This document shows, one piece after another, positions 8,083-15,988 of a stretch of DNA of 64,000 nucleotides. The stretch covers positions 248,001 to 312,000 of the forward strand of contig NZ_JACHBG010000007.1 of NCBI RefSeq assembly GCF_014207095.1, read 5' to 3'. Each line of letters opens with the position of its first letter. Within the stretch, counting starts at the first letter, position 1. The DNA comes from Martinezella lusitana (lineage in GTDB: Bacteria; Pseudomonadota; Alphaproteobacteria; Rhizobiales; Rhizobiaceae). A program made the position numbers and the translations under genes. The notes beneath the pieces were generated by a model. That model did not search any database and was not told where the DNA came from. It saw nothing but the letters and a program-made list of their open reading frames with translations.

Positions 8083-8520
8083 TCAGCGCTGCGCTACGCG
8101 CAGAGAGGCGATTTCCGCCGGCTTGTCGTCGATTATCGCGCCGACCGTCAATAGGCCGGGCTGGCGGAATCTGAGCGGCGAGAAGATAAGGCTGGCGCCG
8201 ATGACGAGATTGATCGGAATGTCGTTCGCTTCCATCCCAGCGGAAAGATCCTTTTGCTCATCGAGTTGGGCCGCATCCAATCGTTCTTCCAGAATTGGCT
8301 GTCGATCGCCAGGTGCGACGCATCGCAGGATGATGGACCGGTACGGTTCTGTCGCGGAGGTGATCAAGTTCACATGCACGCAGAATTTGGGCAGGGAGAA
8401 CGGAAACTCCGGCAACATCAGGACACCACTGTAAACGCCGATGAAACTCAGCTTCTCCCCGATTTCGGTGCGAACATCGTCGCAAAAGATACAATATCCG
8501 TAGCGCATGTCTTCACTCAT
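8083..8520 (-). CDS. DUF6941-type protein, third gene of the toxin/XRE cassette
   Basis: A 145-residue soluble protein starting MSEDMRYGYCIFCDDVR, continuing with GEKLSFIGVYSGVLMLP and FPFSLPKFCVHVNL. This pattern (ADD.R.E...K.S.IG.Y...L.LP) fits the uncharacterised DUF6941 family as I recall it; the family has no known function. A longer frame begins at 8715, but the ATG at 8520 is chosen because the family similarity starts there and it overlaps the stop of the upstream XRE gene by eight bases (ATGAGTGA), which implies coupled translation. Being third in a toxin-regulator operon suggests it acts with, or is guarded by, that pair. Confidence 0.6.
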   Translation of the reverse strand: MSEDMRYGYCIFCDDVRTEIGEKLSFIGVYSGVLMLPEFPFSLPKFCVHVNLITSATEPYRSIILRCVAPGDRQPILEERLDAAQLDEQKDLSAGMEANDIPINLVIGASLIFSPLRFRQPGLLTVGAIIDDKPAEIASLRVAQR

Positions 8521-8920
8521 CCCGATCAGTGTTGGCGTGAACCACAATCGTGCGGATCGCGCGCGAAGAACTCCAGGTGGCGACCCCACCGGAGCAAACT
8601 GGATGGAGGGCGGCCCGCGTCTCGGGTTCCGAGGCGCAACTTCCATCCGACGATCCCGCAAGGTCACAAAGCTCGATATGGATCTCCTTATCGAGAGCCC
8701 AGGCGAGGTCTGCAATCGAGCGAAGCGGAAGCTCGCGCTGTCCGCAGAGATAACTGTTCAGGTCCCTTCGGCTGACGCCGACCAATTCCGCAAGCTGCTG
8801 CTGTGTGATGCCCTTTTCGGACTTCCTTGCAATGATGGCGGCGATGAAATCGCCGCGAACATTTGCAACAAAGCGGCTAGCCGCACGCGCACGCGCGCCT
8901 ATCTCAAACCGAAATGACAT
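8513..8920 (-). CDS. XRE-family helix-turn-helix regulator, probable antitoxin
   Basis: A 135-residue protein whose residues about 38-75 form an XRE/Cro helix-turn-helix (GITQQQLAELVGVSRRDLN, then SYLCGQRELPLRSIADLAWAL). HigA-type antitoxins have this domain and repress their own operon. Here it overlaps the toxin-like gene upstream by 17 bases and the DUF6941-type gene downstream by eight. The C-terminal 60 residues are low in structure and could be the toxin-binding tail. It could also be a plain repressor. Confidence 0.75.
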   Translation of the reverse strand: MSFRFEIGARARAASRFVANVRGDFIAAIIARKSEKGITQQQLAELVGVSRRDLNSYLCGQRELPLRSIADLAWALDKEIHIELCDLAGSSDGSCASEPETRAALHPVCSGGVATWSSSRAIRTIVVHANTDRDE

Positions 8921-9389
8921 CTTCCGGATTTGCCCCCTCTACGCACAATGCATCTCCTACGCCCAGCTCACGGCGCAATCTGCGCACCTCGAGCCGATAA
9001 CCGCGGTAAAGATCATGATCCTTCACGTGATCGGCCCAGTCTCCGAAGACAGCGACAAAGCAATTGCGCATGGGAAACCAGCCGAATATGCGGAAATCCA
9101 CGGTCTTCAGTTCCCAAACCGCATTTCGTTCGAGCCGAATTGCTCTGAACTGTCTTGAATGAATGAGCGGCTTGCCCGAGACAAATGTGTAGAAGAGAAA
9201 ATCCAGCTGTTCGACCGGTCTAAGCACCGCGCCGAGCGATGAGGGTTCATCCTTGCTTACACGTTCGCTTAGCCAATTGATAAAATCCGGGGTGGCAAAA
9301 AGCAGCCTCTTGGGCAACTGCTTTCGACCAAGCTGAATCTCAACCTTAACGATTGCTTCTGATGCTATCAGACTGTCAAACGTCGTCAT
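8904..9389 (-). CDS. RelE/HigB-like (phage Gp49-type) toxin candidate
   Basis: A 161-residue protein. The segment RNAVWELKTVDFRIFGWF, followed by RNCFVAVFGDWADHVKDHD and RGYRLEVRRLRREL, resembles the core of phage-derived RelE/HigB-type mRNA interferases, where the WELK..D.RI strand packs the active site. It is longer than typical HigB (about 100 residues), with an extra N-terminal region. It is the first gene of the minus-strand cassette and overlaps the XRE gene. The ATG at 9389 is preferred over a TTG three codons upstream; neither has a good ribosome site. Toxicity is inferred from the fold and gene order. Confidence 0.6.
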   Translation of the reverse strand: MTTFDSLIASEAIVKVEIQLGRKQLPKRLLFATPDFINWLSERVSKDEPSSLGAVLRPVEQLDFLFYTFVSGKPLIHSRQFRAIRLERNAVWELKTVDFRIFGWFPMRNCFVAVFGDWADHVKDHDLYRGYRLEVRRLRRELGVGDALCVEGANPEDVISV

Positions 9390-9523
9390 GACTGTCAACT
9401 AATCCATTATCATGTGGCAAGCCTTTCACTTCAGTTGCCTGACGGTGAATTGAATTGCTGCACATTTGGATTGCACTTATCTACCTTCCTGATGGCTTAG
9501 TACGCCTAATCAATGATGAGTAT

Positions 9524-9587
9524 AGTATCTGTCTTGCGACAATAAATATCTAAACCCCTACACATTTTGAGGTAGGTTTCAGATACT
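9524..9587. promoter_or_regulatory. nested inverted repeats in the curli promoter region
   Basis: In the 327-base gap before the curlin gene, AGTATCTG (9524-9531) is repeated inverted as CAGATACT (9580-9587). Nested inside, AAACC-CCTAC (9552-9561) faces GTAGG-TTT (9572-9579) around a ten-base loop. Together they could form a long imperfect hairpin or two pairs of half-sites for a dimeric regulator. The gap also carries the divergent promoter of the toxin cassette. The curlin start at 9717 is preceded by AGGGAGGATCGAC. Confidence 0.4.
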
Positions 9588-9716
9588 TGATCCGGCTCGG
9601 CACGGCAGTGCTAGTACGAAGGGTTCTCTTGTTCGGTTCTCGCCAGGCGGCCTATTAGAGGGCTTGAGGGCGGCGAATGGTCGCTTGCCCCGCCTTGGAG
9701 AACAGGGAGGATCGAC

Positions 9717-10793
9717 ATGAAGACGATTGGAGTTCTCGCCATTCTGCTGGCAAGCACGTCATTGGCGCTTGCAGCGCCCCCGTCGCCGCCGGCTGACAAT
9801 GACTCGTTCATCGGTCAGGTAGGGGGATTCAACAGTGCTTTCGTCACGCAGAACAGTGGCAACAATCAAGCGCTGACCCTTCAGAATGGCTTCGGCAACT
9901 TTGCAGCCACCAAGCAAGACAAGGCAAAGTCCAACACCTCCGATATCCTGCAGTTTGGTACCGGCAACTTCGCGAGCGCCGACCAGAAAGGGAAAACCAA
10001 CAATCAGAGCACGCTTCAGTTCGGCACCTTGAACTTCGCTTCGACCCGGCAGCGTGATGGCGACAAGAACAACTCTACGACGAGCCAATTCGGTTTCGGC
10101 AATGCCGCATTCGTGGATCAATCCAAAGGAGACAATTCTCAAAACACCCTTCAGGTGGGCGGGTTGAATTTTGCCTCGACGACCCAGACAGATGGATCCC
10201 ATGGCTCCAACAAATCGGACATCATGCAGTTCGGTTGGGGTAACGGTGCCGTCGCCAGCCAGGACGGCGGCAAGAACGACCAGACGACGCTGCAGGTTGG
10301 CACCGGCAATTTTGCTGCTACGTCTCAATGGGGCGTCGTCGGCGGTAACGGCAATGCCTCCTCCACGACGCAGTTTGGTTGGGAGAACGTATCCTTTGCC
10401 AGCCAGCAAGGTGGCAACAATTCACAGGACACGTTCCAGGCCGGCGGACGCAACTTCGCCGGAACGAACCAACGGTCGTTCTTTGGCGTGAATAAAGCGA
10501 GTACTGACCAATTTGGCGTCGGTAATACCGCGCTGACGGCGCAGATCGCCAATCCGCTCGGCTCCAATGATTCCCTCATCGTCCAGGCTGGCAATCGCAA
10601 CATGGCGCTTGCATCCCAGACGGGCGCACAGGGTGGTGGCCTCCAGTTCGGTGGTTCAAACCTTCAGGGAACCGTGCAGATCGGCACCGGCAACTATGCG
10701 CTGACCTCTCAGACCAGCTCGAGCTCTGTGACGAATACGTCGGTGACCGCACAGTTTGGTTACAGGAACGTCGCCGTGACGGTCCAGCACTAA
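9717..10793 (+). CDS. major curlin subunit with about 15 repeats (CsgA-like)
   Basis: A 358-residue secreted amyloid subunit. It starts with a signal peptide (MKTIGVLAILLASTSLALA, cleavage before APPSPP). Nearly all the rest is made of curlin repeats of about 22 residues with the core Q.G..N.A....Q, for example LQFGTGNFASADQ, LQVGGLNFASTTQ and AQFGYRNVAVTVQ. I count about fifteen, against five in E. coli CsgA. Subunits are exported through CsgG and polymerise on the cell surface into adhesive fibres that build biofilm. It heads an operon with CsgH-, CsgB-, CsgF- and CsgG-like genes. The ribosome site GGGAGG is strong, as suits an abundant structural protein. Confidence 0.92.
   Translation: MKTIGVLAILLASTSLALAAPPSPPADNDSFIGQVGGFNSAFVTQNSGNNQALTLQNGFGNFAATKQDKAKSNTSDILQFGTGNFASADQKGKTNNQSTLQFGTLNFASTRQRDGDKNNSTTSQFGFGNAAFVDQSKGDNSQNTLQVGGLNFASTTQTDGSHGSNKSDIMQFGWGNGAVASQDGGKNDQTTLQVGTGNFAATSQWGVVGGNGNASSTTQFGWENVSFASQQGGNNSQDTFQAGGRNFAGTNQRSFFGVNKASTDQFGVGNTALTAQIANPLGSNDSLIVQAGNRNMALASQTGAQGGGLQFGGSNLQGTVQIGTGNYALTSQTSSSSVTNTSVTAQFGYRNVAVTVQH
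9816..10793 (+). repeat. curlin repeat array inside the csgA-like gene
   Basis: About fifteen tandem coding repeats with period near 66 bases, encoding Q[FVA]G..N.A....Q units. The DNA copies are diverged, so the array is visible mainly at protein level. The glutamine and asparagine ladder is the signature of stacked beta-strand-loop-strand amyloid. Confidence 0.9.
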
Positions 10794-10821
10794 AAAGAGG
10801 CGAGAAGGGAGGCGAAAGGAA

Positions 10822-11250
10822 ATGTCCGCCTCCTCCTTCCAAAGGATCGCGTCCGCCGCACAGGCGGTCGCCGGTTGCAGGCATTCATGGGCTCTTGGAA
10901 CTCCGAAATCTCTCTTCCTTTCGGCCATGATGTTTTCGTGCGCGGTTCCCGCCGCCTCGCAGGCGGGGGTAGAGTGTCTGATCGCGACAAACAGGAGTGA
11001 ACGGTTTCTTGTGGTGCAGGCGATTGCCCGATCGGAAACGGTGGCGTCGGGAACATATAGGCTGGTTCTTCTCACCCATGGATCCGGCGGCACCAGCAAG
11101 AGCGTTCAACAGGGCAGTTTCGATCTGGAGCCCGGTTCGGATCTGATCCTTGCCGTGGCGATGGTCGACGTGGCGGACAAGGCTGACGTGAATGCGAGAC
11201 TGAGGATCGAAACCGATCGAGGTGCATCACAATGTGGGTTACCGGAATGA
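10822..11250 (+). CDS. csgH: CsgH-like curli assembly inhibitor
   Basis: A 142-residue secreted protein. After a long N-terminal region and hydrophobic stretch (LFLSAMMFSCAVPAASQA), the mature part begins GVECLIA and continues with SGTYRLVLLTHGSGGTSKSVQQGSFDLEPG and ends near SQCGLPE. Two cysteines near the ends and this strand pattern match CsgH, the alphaproteobacterial counterpart of CsgC. CsgC-type proteins keep curlin from forming amyloid in the periplasm. It lies between the curlin and the CsgB-like gene, and its stop overlaps the next start (ATGA). The start at 10822 has AAAGGAA upstream; an internal ATG at 10927 would leave a standard short signal peptide. Confidence 0.78.
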   Translation: MSASSFQRIASAAQAVAGCRHSWALGTPKSLFLSAMMFSCAVPAASQAGVECLIATNRSERFLVVQAIARSETVASGTYRLVLLTHGSGGTSKSVQQGSFDLEPGSDLILAVAMVDVADKADVNARLRIETDRGASQCGLPE

Positions 11251-11759
11251 AACGCATAAATCACTCGAGGCTTGCACAGGGTGTCGGCATCGCGCTTGCC
11301 ACCTTGGCTTGCCAGACGGCAGCCGAGTGCCGAGCCGAAACGGCTTATGTCGTTCAGATCCCGGTCAACGTCACGACGACGTTGACATTCAACAGTGGGA
11401 CGCCACCGTTGCAGACGGAGCAATATCGCAACACTTCGAACCATGTGGCGGGGGTGATCCCGGGCCTGCCGGAGACCGGGGGCACGAGGCATGGCAACAA
11501 TCTGGCGCAGACGCTGGAAATTGGCATGCGCAACAGCGTCTATCATCTCCAGAGCGGAGCAGGAAATATCTCGACTGCCGGCATCATCGGAAATTATGGC
11601 AAGATAAACGTGCTTCAAGCCGGAAATAATCTGAGATCGAACGTCGTATTGCTGAACGGTGCTGGCATGAACGTAAGTGTTCTCCAGCCCGCAGGTTCGG
11701 CGCCGATCAATGTATTGATCGCGCGTTTGCCAGGTGGCGGGCTGCTTATCAAGCGTTGA
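11247..11759 (+). CDS. minor curlin / nucleator (CsgB-like)
   Basis: A 170-residue secreted protein with a signal peptide (KRINHSRLAQGVGIALATLACQTAAECRA). The second half carries divergent curlin repeats: LEIGMRNSVYHLQSGAGNIST, VLQAGNNLRSNVVLLNGAGMN and VSVLQPAGSAPINVLIA. The C-terminus is basic (LIKR), as in CsgB, whose basic last repeat anchors the nucleator to the cell. The ATG at 11247 overlapping the csgH stop is preferred over an upstream ATG at 11232. The first third of the mature protein has no repeat and is unlike enterobacterial CsgB, so the nucleator role is inferred from order and repeat content. Confidence 0.75.
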   Translation: MKRINHSRLAQGVGIALATLACQTAAECRAETAYVVQIPVNVTTTLTFNSGTPPLQTEQYRNTSNHVAGVIPGLPETGGTRHGNNLAQTLEIGMRNSVYHLQSGAGNISTAGIIGNYGKINVLQAGNNLRSNVVLLNGAGMNVSVLQPAGSAPINVLIARLPGGGLLIKR

Positions 11760-11794
11760 GTGGGCGTGCTTGCGTCCAGGAACCAGGGAGAGAA

Positions 11795-12109
11795 ATGATT
11801 ATGATCCTACGTGCGACAATGGTTGCGGTCGTCTTGAGCGCCGCTGCGGGTTTGCCGGCATTCGCGGGACAATTGGTCTATCAGCCGACCAACCCAACAT
11901 TCGGTGGCAATCCGCTAAATGGGTCATTCCTGCTGTCGACGGCGCAGACGCAGGGAGACGGTGTCAAGTCCGGCCAGCAGCAGACGCCGGACCTCTCCGG
12001 CCTCAATAGTGCATTGAGCAATCTCGGAAACGCAAATCAGGGGGCGAGTTCGAGCGGATCGTCTCCAGTCATCGTGATCCAAAGCGGTCAGGTGCCTGCC
12101 AATCCGTAA
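11795..12109 (+). CDS. csgF: CsgF curli assembly protein
   Basis: A 104-residue secreted protein: signal peptide through PAFA, then GQLVYQPTNPTFGGNPLNGSFLLSTAQTQ, which closely follows the N-terminal CsgF signature that plugs into the CsgG pore. CsgF couples secretion to nucleation at the outer surface. The C-terminal third is serine/glycine-rich and ends with SSPVIVIQSG. The ATG at 11795 is chosen for its GGGAGAGAA ribosome site; the open frame itself extends upstream to 11756 and overlaps the csgB-like stop. Confidence 0.9.
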   Translation: MIMILRATMVAVVLSAAAGLPAFAGQLVYQPTNPTFGGNPLNGSFLLSTAQTQGDGVKSGQQQTPDLSGLNSALSNLGNANQGASSSGSSPVIVIQSGQVPANP

Positions 12110-12165
12110 ATCGAATTGATTGCGTAACCTCTCAATTCCTATGGGGGCGATTTAATCGTAGAGCC

Positions 12166-13149
12166 ATGTCGCGAGTTGGTTTTCCCGTTGCAGCAGTGCT
12201 GTGCGGATTGGGTCTGGGAGGCTGCGCTGCTGCAGGCAGCAGCCTCGATCCGATGAGTACTCCAGCAACGCTGATGCCTGCCACGAAGACGGGTGTGGCC
12301 TTGGAAAGTCTGCCGCGCCCCAAGCAGAGGCTTGATGTTGCGGTTTACTCATTCCCCGATCTTACCGGGCAGAACAAGCCGAATGAGAACTTCGCCGAAT
12401 TTTCGCGTGCCTTGACCCAGGGCGGCGCCCAGATGCTGGCCGATGTTCTGACCAAGGCCGGAAACGGCGAGTGGTTCAGCGTGGTGGAGCGAACCGATCT
12501 GCAATCATTGCTGCAGGAGCGGCAGATCATCCAGAATACGCGGGTGGCGGTCTATGGTGCAAAGGCAGGCGGGATACCGCCGCTCCGCTTTGCCGGCGTA
12601 CTGCTCGATGGCGGCATCATTGGTTATGATTCAAATGAAACGACGGGCGGTATCGGTGCCAACTATCTCGGCATCGGCGGAAACACTCAGTATCGCAAGG
12701 ATATCGTGACGGTATCGCTGCGAGCCGTGAGCGTCAGCACAGGGCGCGTTCTGGCCTCCGTGAGTACGACAAAAACGGTCTATTCCGTGCAATTGCAGGG
12801 ATCGGCATTCCGCTTCGTCGGCGTCGATCAGCTGCTCCAGATCGAAGGCGGCATTACCCGAAATGCGCCGACAACCCTGGGGGTCCAGGAGGGGATACAG
12901 CTCGCTGTCTATGCGCTGATCTTCGAAGGCGTCAAGAACGGGCTATGGGAGTTCCAGGATGCCGCCGCTGGAGCGGCATTCATGCGCTATCTGGAGGAAC
13001 ATCAAAGGGCCATGACATATAAGCTCGACAGCAACGGAAGGCCGATTGCGCCGGTGCAAGATCACCAGCAGGTCAGCGCGGCGACCCAGCCTGCCATCGG
13101 GACGACGTCAAGGCCACCCGTCATCATGGACAAGCCGAAGAGCCTATGA
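12166..13149 (+). CDS. csgG: CsgG curli secretion channel lipoprotein
   Basis: A 327-residue outer-membrane lipoprotein that forms the nonameric pore for curlin export. The lipobox LGLGGC places the acylated cysteine at residue 20. Family marks are DVAVYSFPDLTGQNKPN, GEWFSVVERTDLQSLLQERQII, FAGVLLDGGIIGYDSNETTGGIGANYLGI and VTVSLRAVSVSTGRVLASV. The 40-residue tail rich in Q, P and T is extra relative to E. coli CsgG (277 residues). It is the last gene of the operon. No csgE homologue is seen, so the channel may work without that periplasmic gate or the gene lies elsewhere. Confidence 0.95.
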   Translation: MSRVGFPVAAVLCGLGLGGCAAAGSSLDPMSTPATLMPATKTGVALESLPRPKQRLDVAVYSFPDLTGQNKPNENFAEFSRALTQGGAQMLADVLTKAGNGEWFSVVERTDLQSLLQERQIIQNTRVAVYGAKAGGIPPLRFAGVLLDGGIIGYDSNETTGGIGANYLGIGGNTQYRKDIVTVSLRAVSVSTGRVLASVSTTKTVYSVQLQGSAFRFVGVDQLLQIEGGITRNAPTTLGVQEGIQLAVYALIFEGVKNGLWEFQDAAAGAAFMRYLEEHQRAMTYKLDSNGRPIAPVQDHQQVSAATQPAIGTTSRPPVIMDKPKSL

Positions 13150-13152
13150 GCG

Positions 13153-13452
13153 CTAGCGATGTTGGATCATCTTTCGACAGATATCGGATTGCGCGTTCTC
13201 AGGCCCGCAGCTCACGGTTCCATTCTGCGCGTTGTCGCCTGAATTCTGTTTGGCTAAGGTCTTGGCGGCGGTTGCCTTGTCGAGACTGCTGTTCTTCCTG
13301 ATGGGAACGTTGCCGTTGACCTGAGGAATGCGGGTTTCGGAAAATCCGGAATGCCGGATAACCTGTTGATCGACGGCCAATGCCTCTGTCGCGGCAAGCG
13401 TGCCGGCCAGCAGCGCGACTAGGACGATGATGGTTTGATCAGCATGTCTCAT
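13153..13452 (-). CDS. small secreted protein of unknown function
   Basis: A 99-residue protein with a clear signal peptide (MRHADQTIIVLVALLAGTLAATEALA) and a hydrophilic mature part of about 73 residues containing two cysteines (SCGPENAQSDICRKM), probably a disulfide. I recognise no family. It converges with csgG, leaving only three bases between the stops. A GAGGAG ribosome site lies 11 bases before the ATG. Its position, next to another small exported protein and the curli operon, suggests a surface or matrix role, but that is inference. Confidence 0.65.
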   Translation of the reverse strand: MRHADQTIIVLVALLAGTLAATEALAVDQQVIRHSGFSETRIPQVNGNVPIRKNSSLDKATAAKTLAKQNSGDNAQNGTVSCGPENAQSDICRKMIQHR

Positions 13453-13509
13453 TTCGATGTTGCTCCTCGATCATGAGGGTAGGCCTTGGAGGTCGGTGCC
13501 GCAATGCGG

Positions 13510-13851
13510 TCAGTGTCCTACGGTGCCTTGCCCGACTGTCGGCAGGCTATTGTCGCCGGGGCCAGGTGCCGCTCGTTCGGTAACGCCGCTGCCGACGTTT
13601 GGAAAGATGCTGTTTGCCAGCGCGGTTTGCGACCTGACGGTCGGTGTCGTCTTTGGTCTATGCGAGAGTTTCCGGTGCTGGGTCGGCGGTTGAGCTGCTG
13701 GCACCACAGACGTCTCCGGTAGCTGCTCGACGAATGCGGGATTGGTTTTTTCAGGAGGCGCCTGTTGTAGATAGCTCTCGCCAAATAGCGCACCGCTGCT
13801 CACCGCGAGCAGTGTAACGAGCGAGTAGTTTGCGATGATTGTCAACATCAT
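13510..13851 (-). CDS. small membrane-anchored or secreted protein of unknown function
   Basis: A 113-residue protein with an N-terminal hydrophobic segment (IIANYSLVTLLAVSSGALFG) and a proline-, threonine- and glycine-rich disordered remainder with several TP/QPP/SHRP motifs. No family is recognised. It lies 57 bases upstream of the other small secreted gene in the same direction, so the two may form an operon read from the AT-rich 173-base gap before the IalB-like gene. A frame without selection is possible, but a signal-anchor plus extended tail is a coherent design. Confidence 0.45.
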   Translation of the reverse strand: MMLTIIANYSLVTLLAVSSGALFGESYLQQAPPEKTNPAFVEQLPETSVVPAAQPPTQHRKLSHRPKTTPTVRSQTALANSIFPNVGSGVTERAAPGPGDNSLPTVGQGTVGH

Positions 13852-14024
13852 CCGAGCATATTCCTTTGCGCGTCTGAAGTATTTCTTTTATTTACAGAGA
13901 ATATTCCTAGAGTATTCCCGAAAACTTGAAATATACGGAGCGTAAATGGAAAACCATATGGAACACTACTCGATATAATTGTACATTTATCGTGAATGTG
14001 CAAATAAAATAATGGGAGGAGTGT

Positions 14025-14654
14025 ATGCGCTTATCTCAGCAACTCGCAATTTTCTGTGCTGCGATTCTGCTTTCGCAAGCGCTCGCGTCCTTGGCGCTCA
14101 GCGCTGACGGCGATGTGGCCAAGCCGCAGGCCGAGCCCCCGAACGAGGCGGGGCAGGCGGGCAACGACGCTTTGCCCGGTCCCGCGTCGACAAGCCCAGC
14201 GGCAGCCGTACCGCCCACATCGCAAGTCACTGAGCAGAAGTTTGCGGCATGGACGCTGCAATGTAGTACAGATACGTCAATGAAGCCTCCATGTCAGATC
14301 ATGTACCGGTTGGCGTCACCCGATCAAAAGCGGGTATTCATGGTGATCAGCATGGCACGCTCCGCCGACAACAAGATCGGCATGCAAATGGCTCTTCCGC
14401 TAGGGTTTGCCGTTCAGGAGGGCGTCAAGATCGGCTTTGGCAGCAAATATTCGACGGTCGCAAAGGTGTCGCGTTGTACCACGCAAGGATGCTTGGTCGA
14501 GGGCATCTGTCCGCCTGGAATGCTTGATGTCCTGATGAAGGAAAAGTCGGGAAAGGTCTCTATTCGGATGATGCAGGGAAACGTCGCGGAGCTTCCTGTG
14601 TCCCTGGACGGTTTTAATGCCGCCTATCAGGCTATGCGGGCCAAGGACGGATAA
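14025..14654 (+). CDS. invasion-associated locus B (IalB) family protein
   Basis: A 209-residue exported protein: signal peptide (IFCAAILLSQALASLALSA), a proline/alanine-rich linker (about residues 30-70), then the IalB domain with FAAWTLQCSTDTS, PPCQIMYRLASPDQKRVFMV, LPLGFAVQEGVKIGFG and CTTQGCLVEGICPPGMLDVL. Four or more cysteines are conserved in the family. IalB was named from Bartonella erythrocyte invasion, but the family is general in alphaproteobacteria, where its function is not known. The start has GGGAGGAG upstream. It stands divergent from the two small secreted genes and next to the curli operon. Confidence 0.88.
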   Translation: MRLSQQLAIFCAAILLSQALASLALSADGDVAKPQAEPPNEAGQAGNDALPGPASTSPAAAVPPTSQVTEQKFAAWTLQCSTDTSMKPPCQIMYRLASPDQKRVFMVISMARSADNKIGMQMALPLGFAVQEGVKIGFGSKYSTVAKVSRCTTQGCLVEGICPPGMLDVLMKEKSGKVSIRMMQGNVAELPVSLDGFNAAYQAMRAKDG

Positions 14655-14824
14655 TGCCTGCAACATTGCCCGCCAACCTCACTCAAGAATAATCTCGAAC
14701 GTGAGGTCGCGGGACGGTAAGCATGGTCTCCCGTGCTGATGATCAGGCTGACGGCAAACCAGATGACTGCCGGGATGCCGCAGTTGTCGAGAGCTCCGTC
14801 AATGATGCCGGCAGCGCGTCCTGC

Positions 14825-15988
14825 TTATGCCAGTTGATCCTTCGCCAGGTAGTAGAAGTACATGGCTCCTTGCTCCAGAATCTCATCATTGAAATCATAT
14901 GTCGTTGTATGCAGGCCGGCGCTGTCGCCATTGCCGATCAGCACATAGGCACCGGGAACCTTTTCCAGCAGGAACGAGAAATCCTCGCTGCCCATCAAGG
15001 GCAGGTCGAGTTCGGTAAAAGCATCCTCGCCGAAACGGCGTATGATCGTCGACCTTGCGACCTCAACTGCTTGTGGGTCGTTGATCGTTGCCGGGTAGCC
15101 CACCTGCCAGTCAAACGCGATGTCGGCGCCGTAGCTCTTGGCTTGTAGCGTCGTCACCTCCTCGACGCGCCTTCGGATCTCCTCGCGCACCTTCGGGTTC
15201 ATCGCCCTCATGCTGATCTCGAGTACTGCCGTGTCGGCTATGATGTTGGAGGCTGAACCGGCCAGGAAGGCGCCGACGGTAACGACCGCCGGCTGGTGAG
15301 GAGAGATATTGCGCGCCACCAACGTCTGGAGCGCCATGACGATGCTGGAGCCGACGACCACCGGATCGACGGTCAGTTCCGGCTGCGCACCGTGTCCACC
15401 CTTGCCCTTGACGGTCACGCTCACCACGTCGATCGAGGCCGCGATCGGCCCGGCCCGCGTCGTGAAGGTGCCGGTCGGGATGCCCGGCCAATTATGCAGG
15501 GCAAAGACCTGATCGCAGGGAAAGCGTTCAAACAGTCCATCTTCGATCATCAGCTTGCCGCCACCGAAATTCTCCTCGGCGGGCTGAAAGATGAAATGCA
15601 CGGTACCGGAGAAGCCCTTGTCCTGCGACAGCGCCCAGGCCGCACCAAGAAGCATGCTCGTGTGGCCGTCGTGGCCGCAGGCATGCATGGCGCCGGGATG
15701 CTGACTGGCATAGGGAAGATTGGTTTCCTCCTGCATCGGCAGCGCGTCGAAATCGGCGCGAAAGCCGATGGCGCGATTGCTGTTGCCGGCGCGAAGGGTT
15801 GCGACCACGCCGGTCTTGCCGAGGCCGCGCGTGATCTCAAAGCCCCATTTTTCGAGCTGAGCGGCAATGAAATCGGAGGTCTTGAACTCGGAAAGGCCAA
15901 TTTCCGGTATTTGATGCAAATGATGCCTGATCTCAACGAGTTCCGGCAGGAAATTCTGGAAATTGCTATTGCTCATGGTCGTTCTCAT
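14825..15988 (-). CDS. M20D-family amidohydrolase (hippurate hydrolase/aminoacylase type)
   Basis: A 387-residue zinc-dependent amidohydrolase that removes acyl groups from N-acyl amino acids or similar amides in the cytoplasm. The metal-binding set is present: MHACGHDGHT at residues 101-110, PAEENFGGG near 138, and a later HTTTYDFND. The dimerisation lid spans about residues 185-300. It is the last gene of the CtlX/DDAH transporter operon, overlapping the ATPase stop by four bases (ATGA). Related enzymes occur next to polar amino-acid importers, so the substrate is probably what the importer brings in. The exact acyl group is unknown. Confidence 0.88.
   Translation of the reverse strand: MRTTMSNSNFQNFLPELVEIRHHLHQIPEIGLSEFKTSDFIAAQLEKWGFEITRGLGKTGVVATLRAGNSNRAIGFRADFDALPMQEETNLPYASQHPGAMHACGHDGHTSMLLGAAWALSQDKGFSGTVHFIFQPAEENFGGGKLMIEDGLFERFPCDQVFALHNWPGIPTGTFTTRAGPIAASIDVVSVTVKGKGGHGAQPELTVDPVVVGSSIVMALQTLVARNISPHQPAVVTVGAFLAGSASNIIADTAVLEISMRAMNPKVREEIRRRVEEVTTLQAKSYGADIAFDWQVGYPATINDPQAVEVARSTIIRRFGEDAFTELDLPLMGSEDFSFLLEKVPGAYVLIGNGDSAGLHTTTYDFNDEILEQGAMYFYYLAKDQLA

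Noticed and set aside
9759..10409. 216-codon minus-strand frame within the curlin gene
   Set aside because: Periodic stop-free antisense reading caused by the curlin repeats; the plus strand has signal peptide, repeats and ribosome site.
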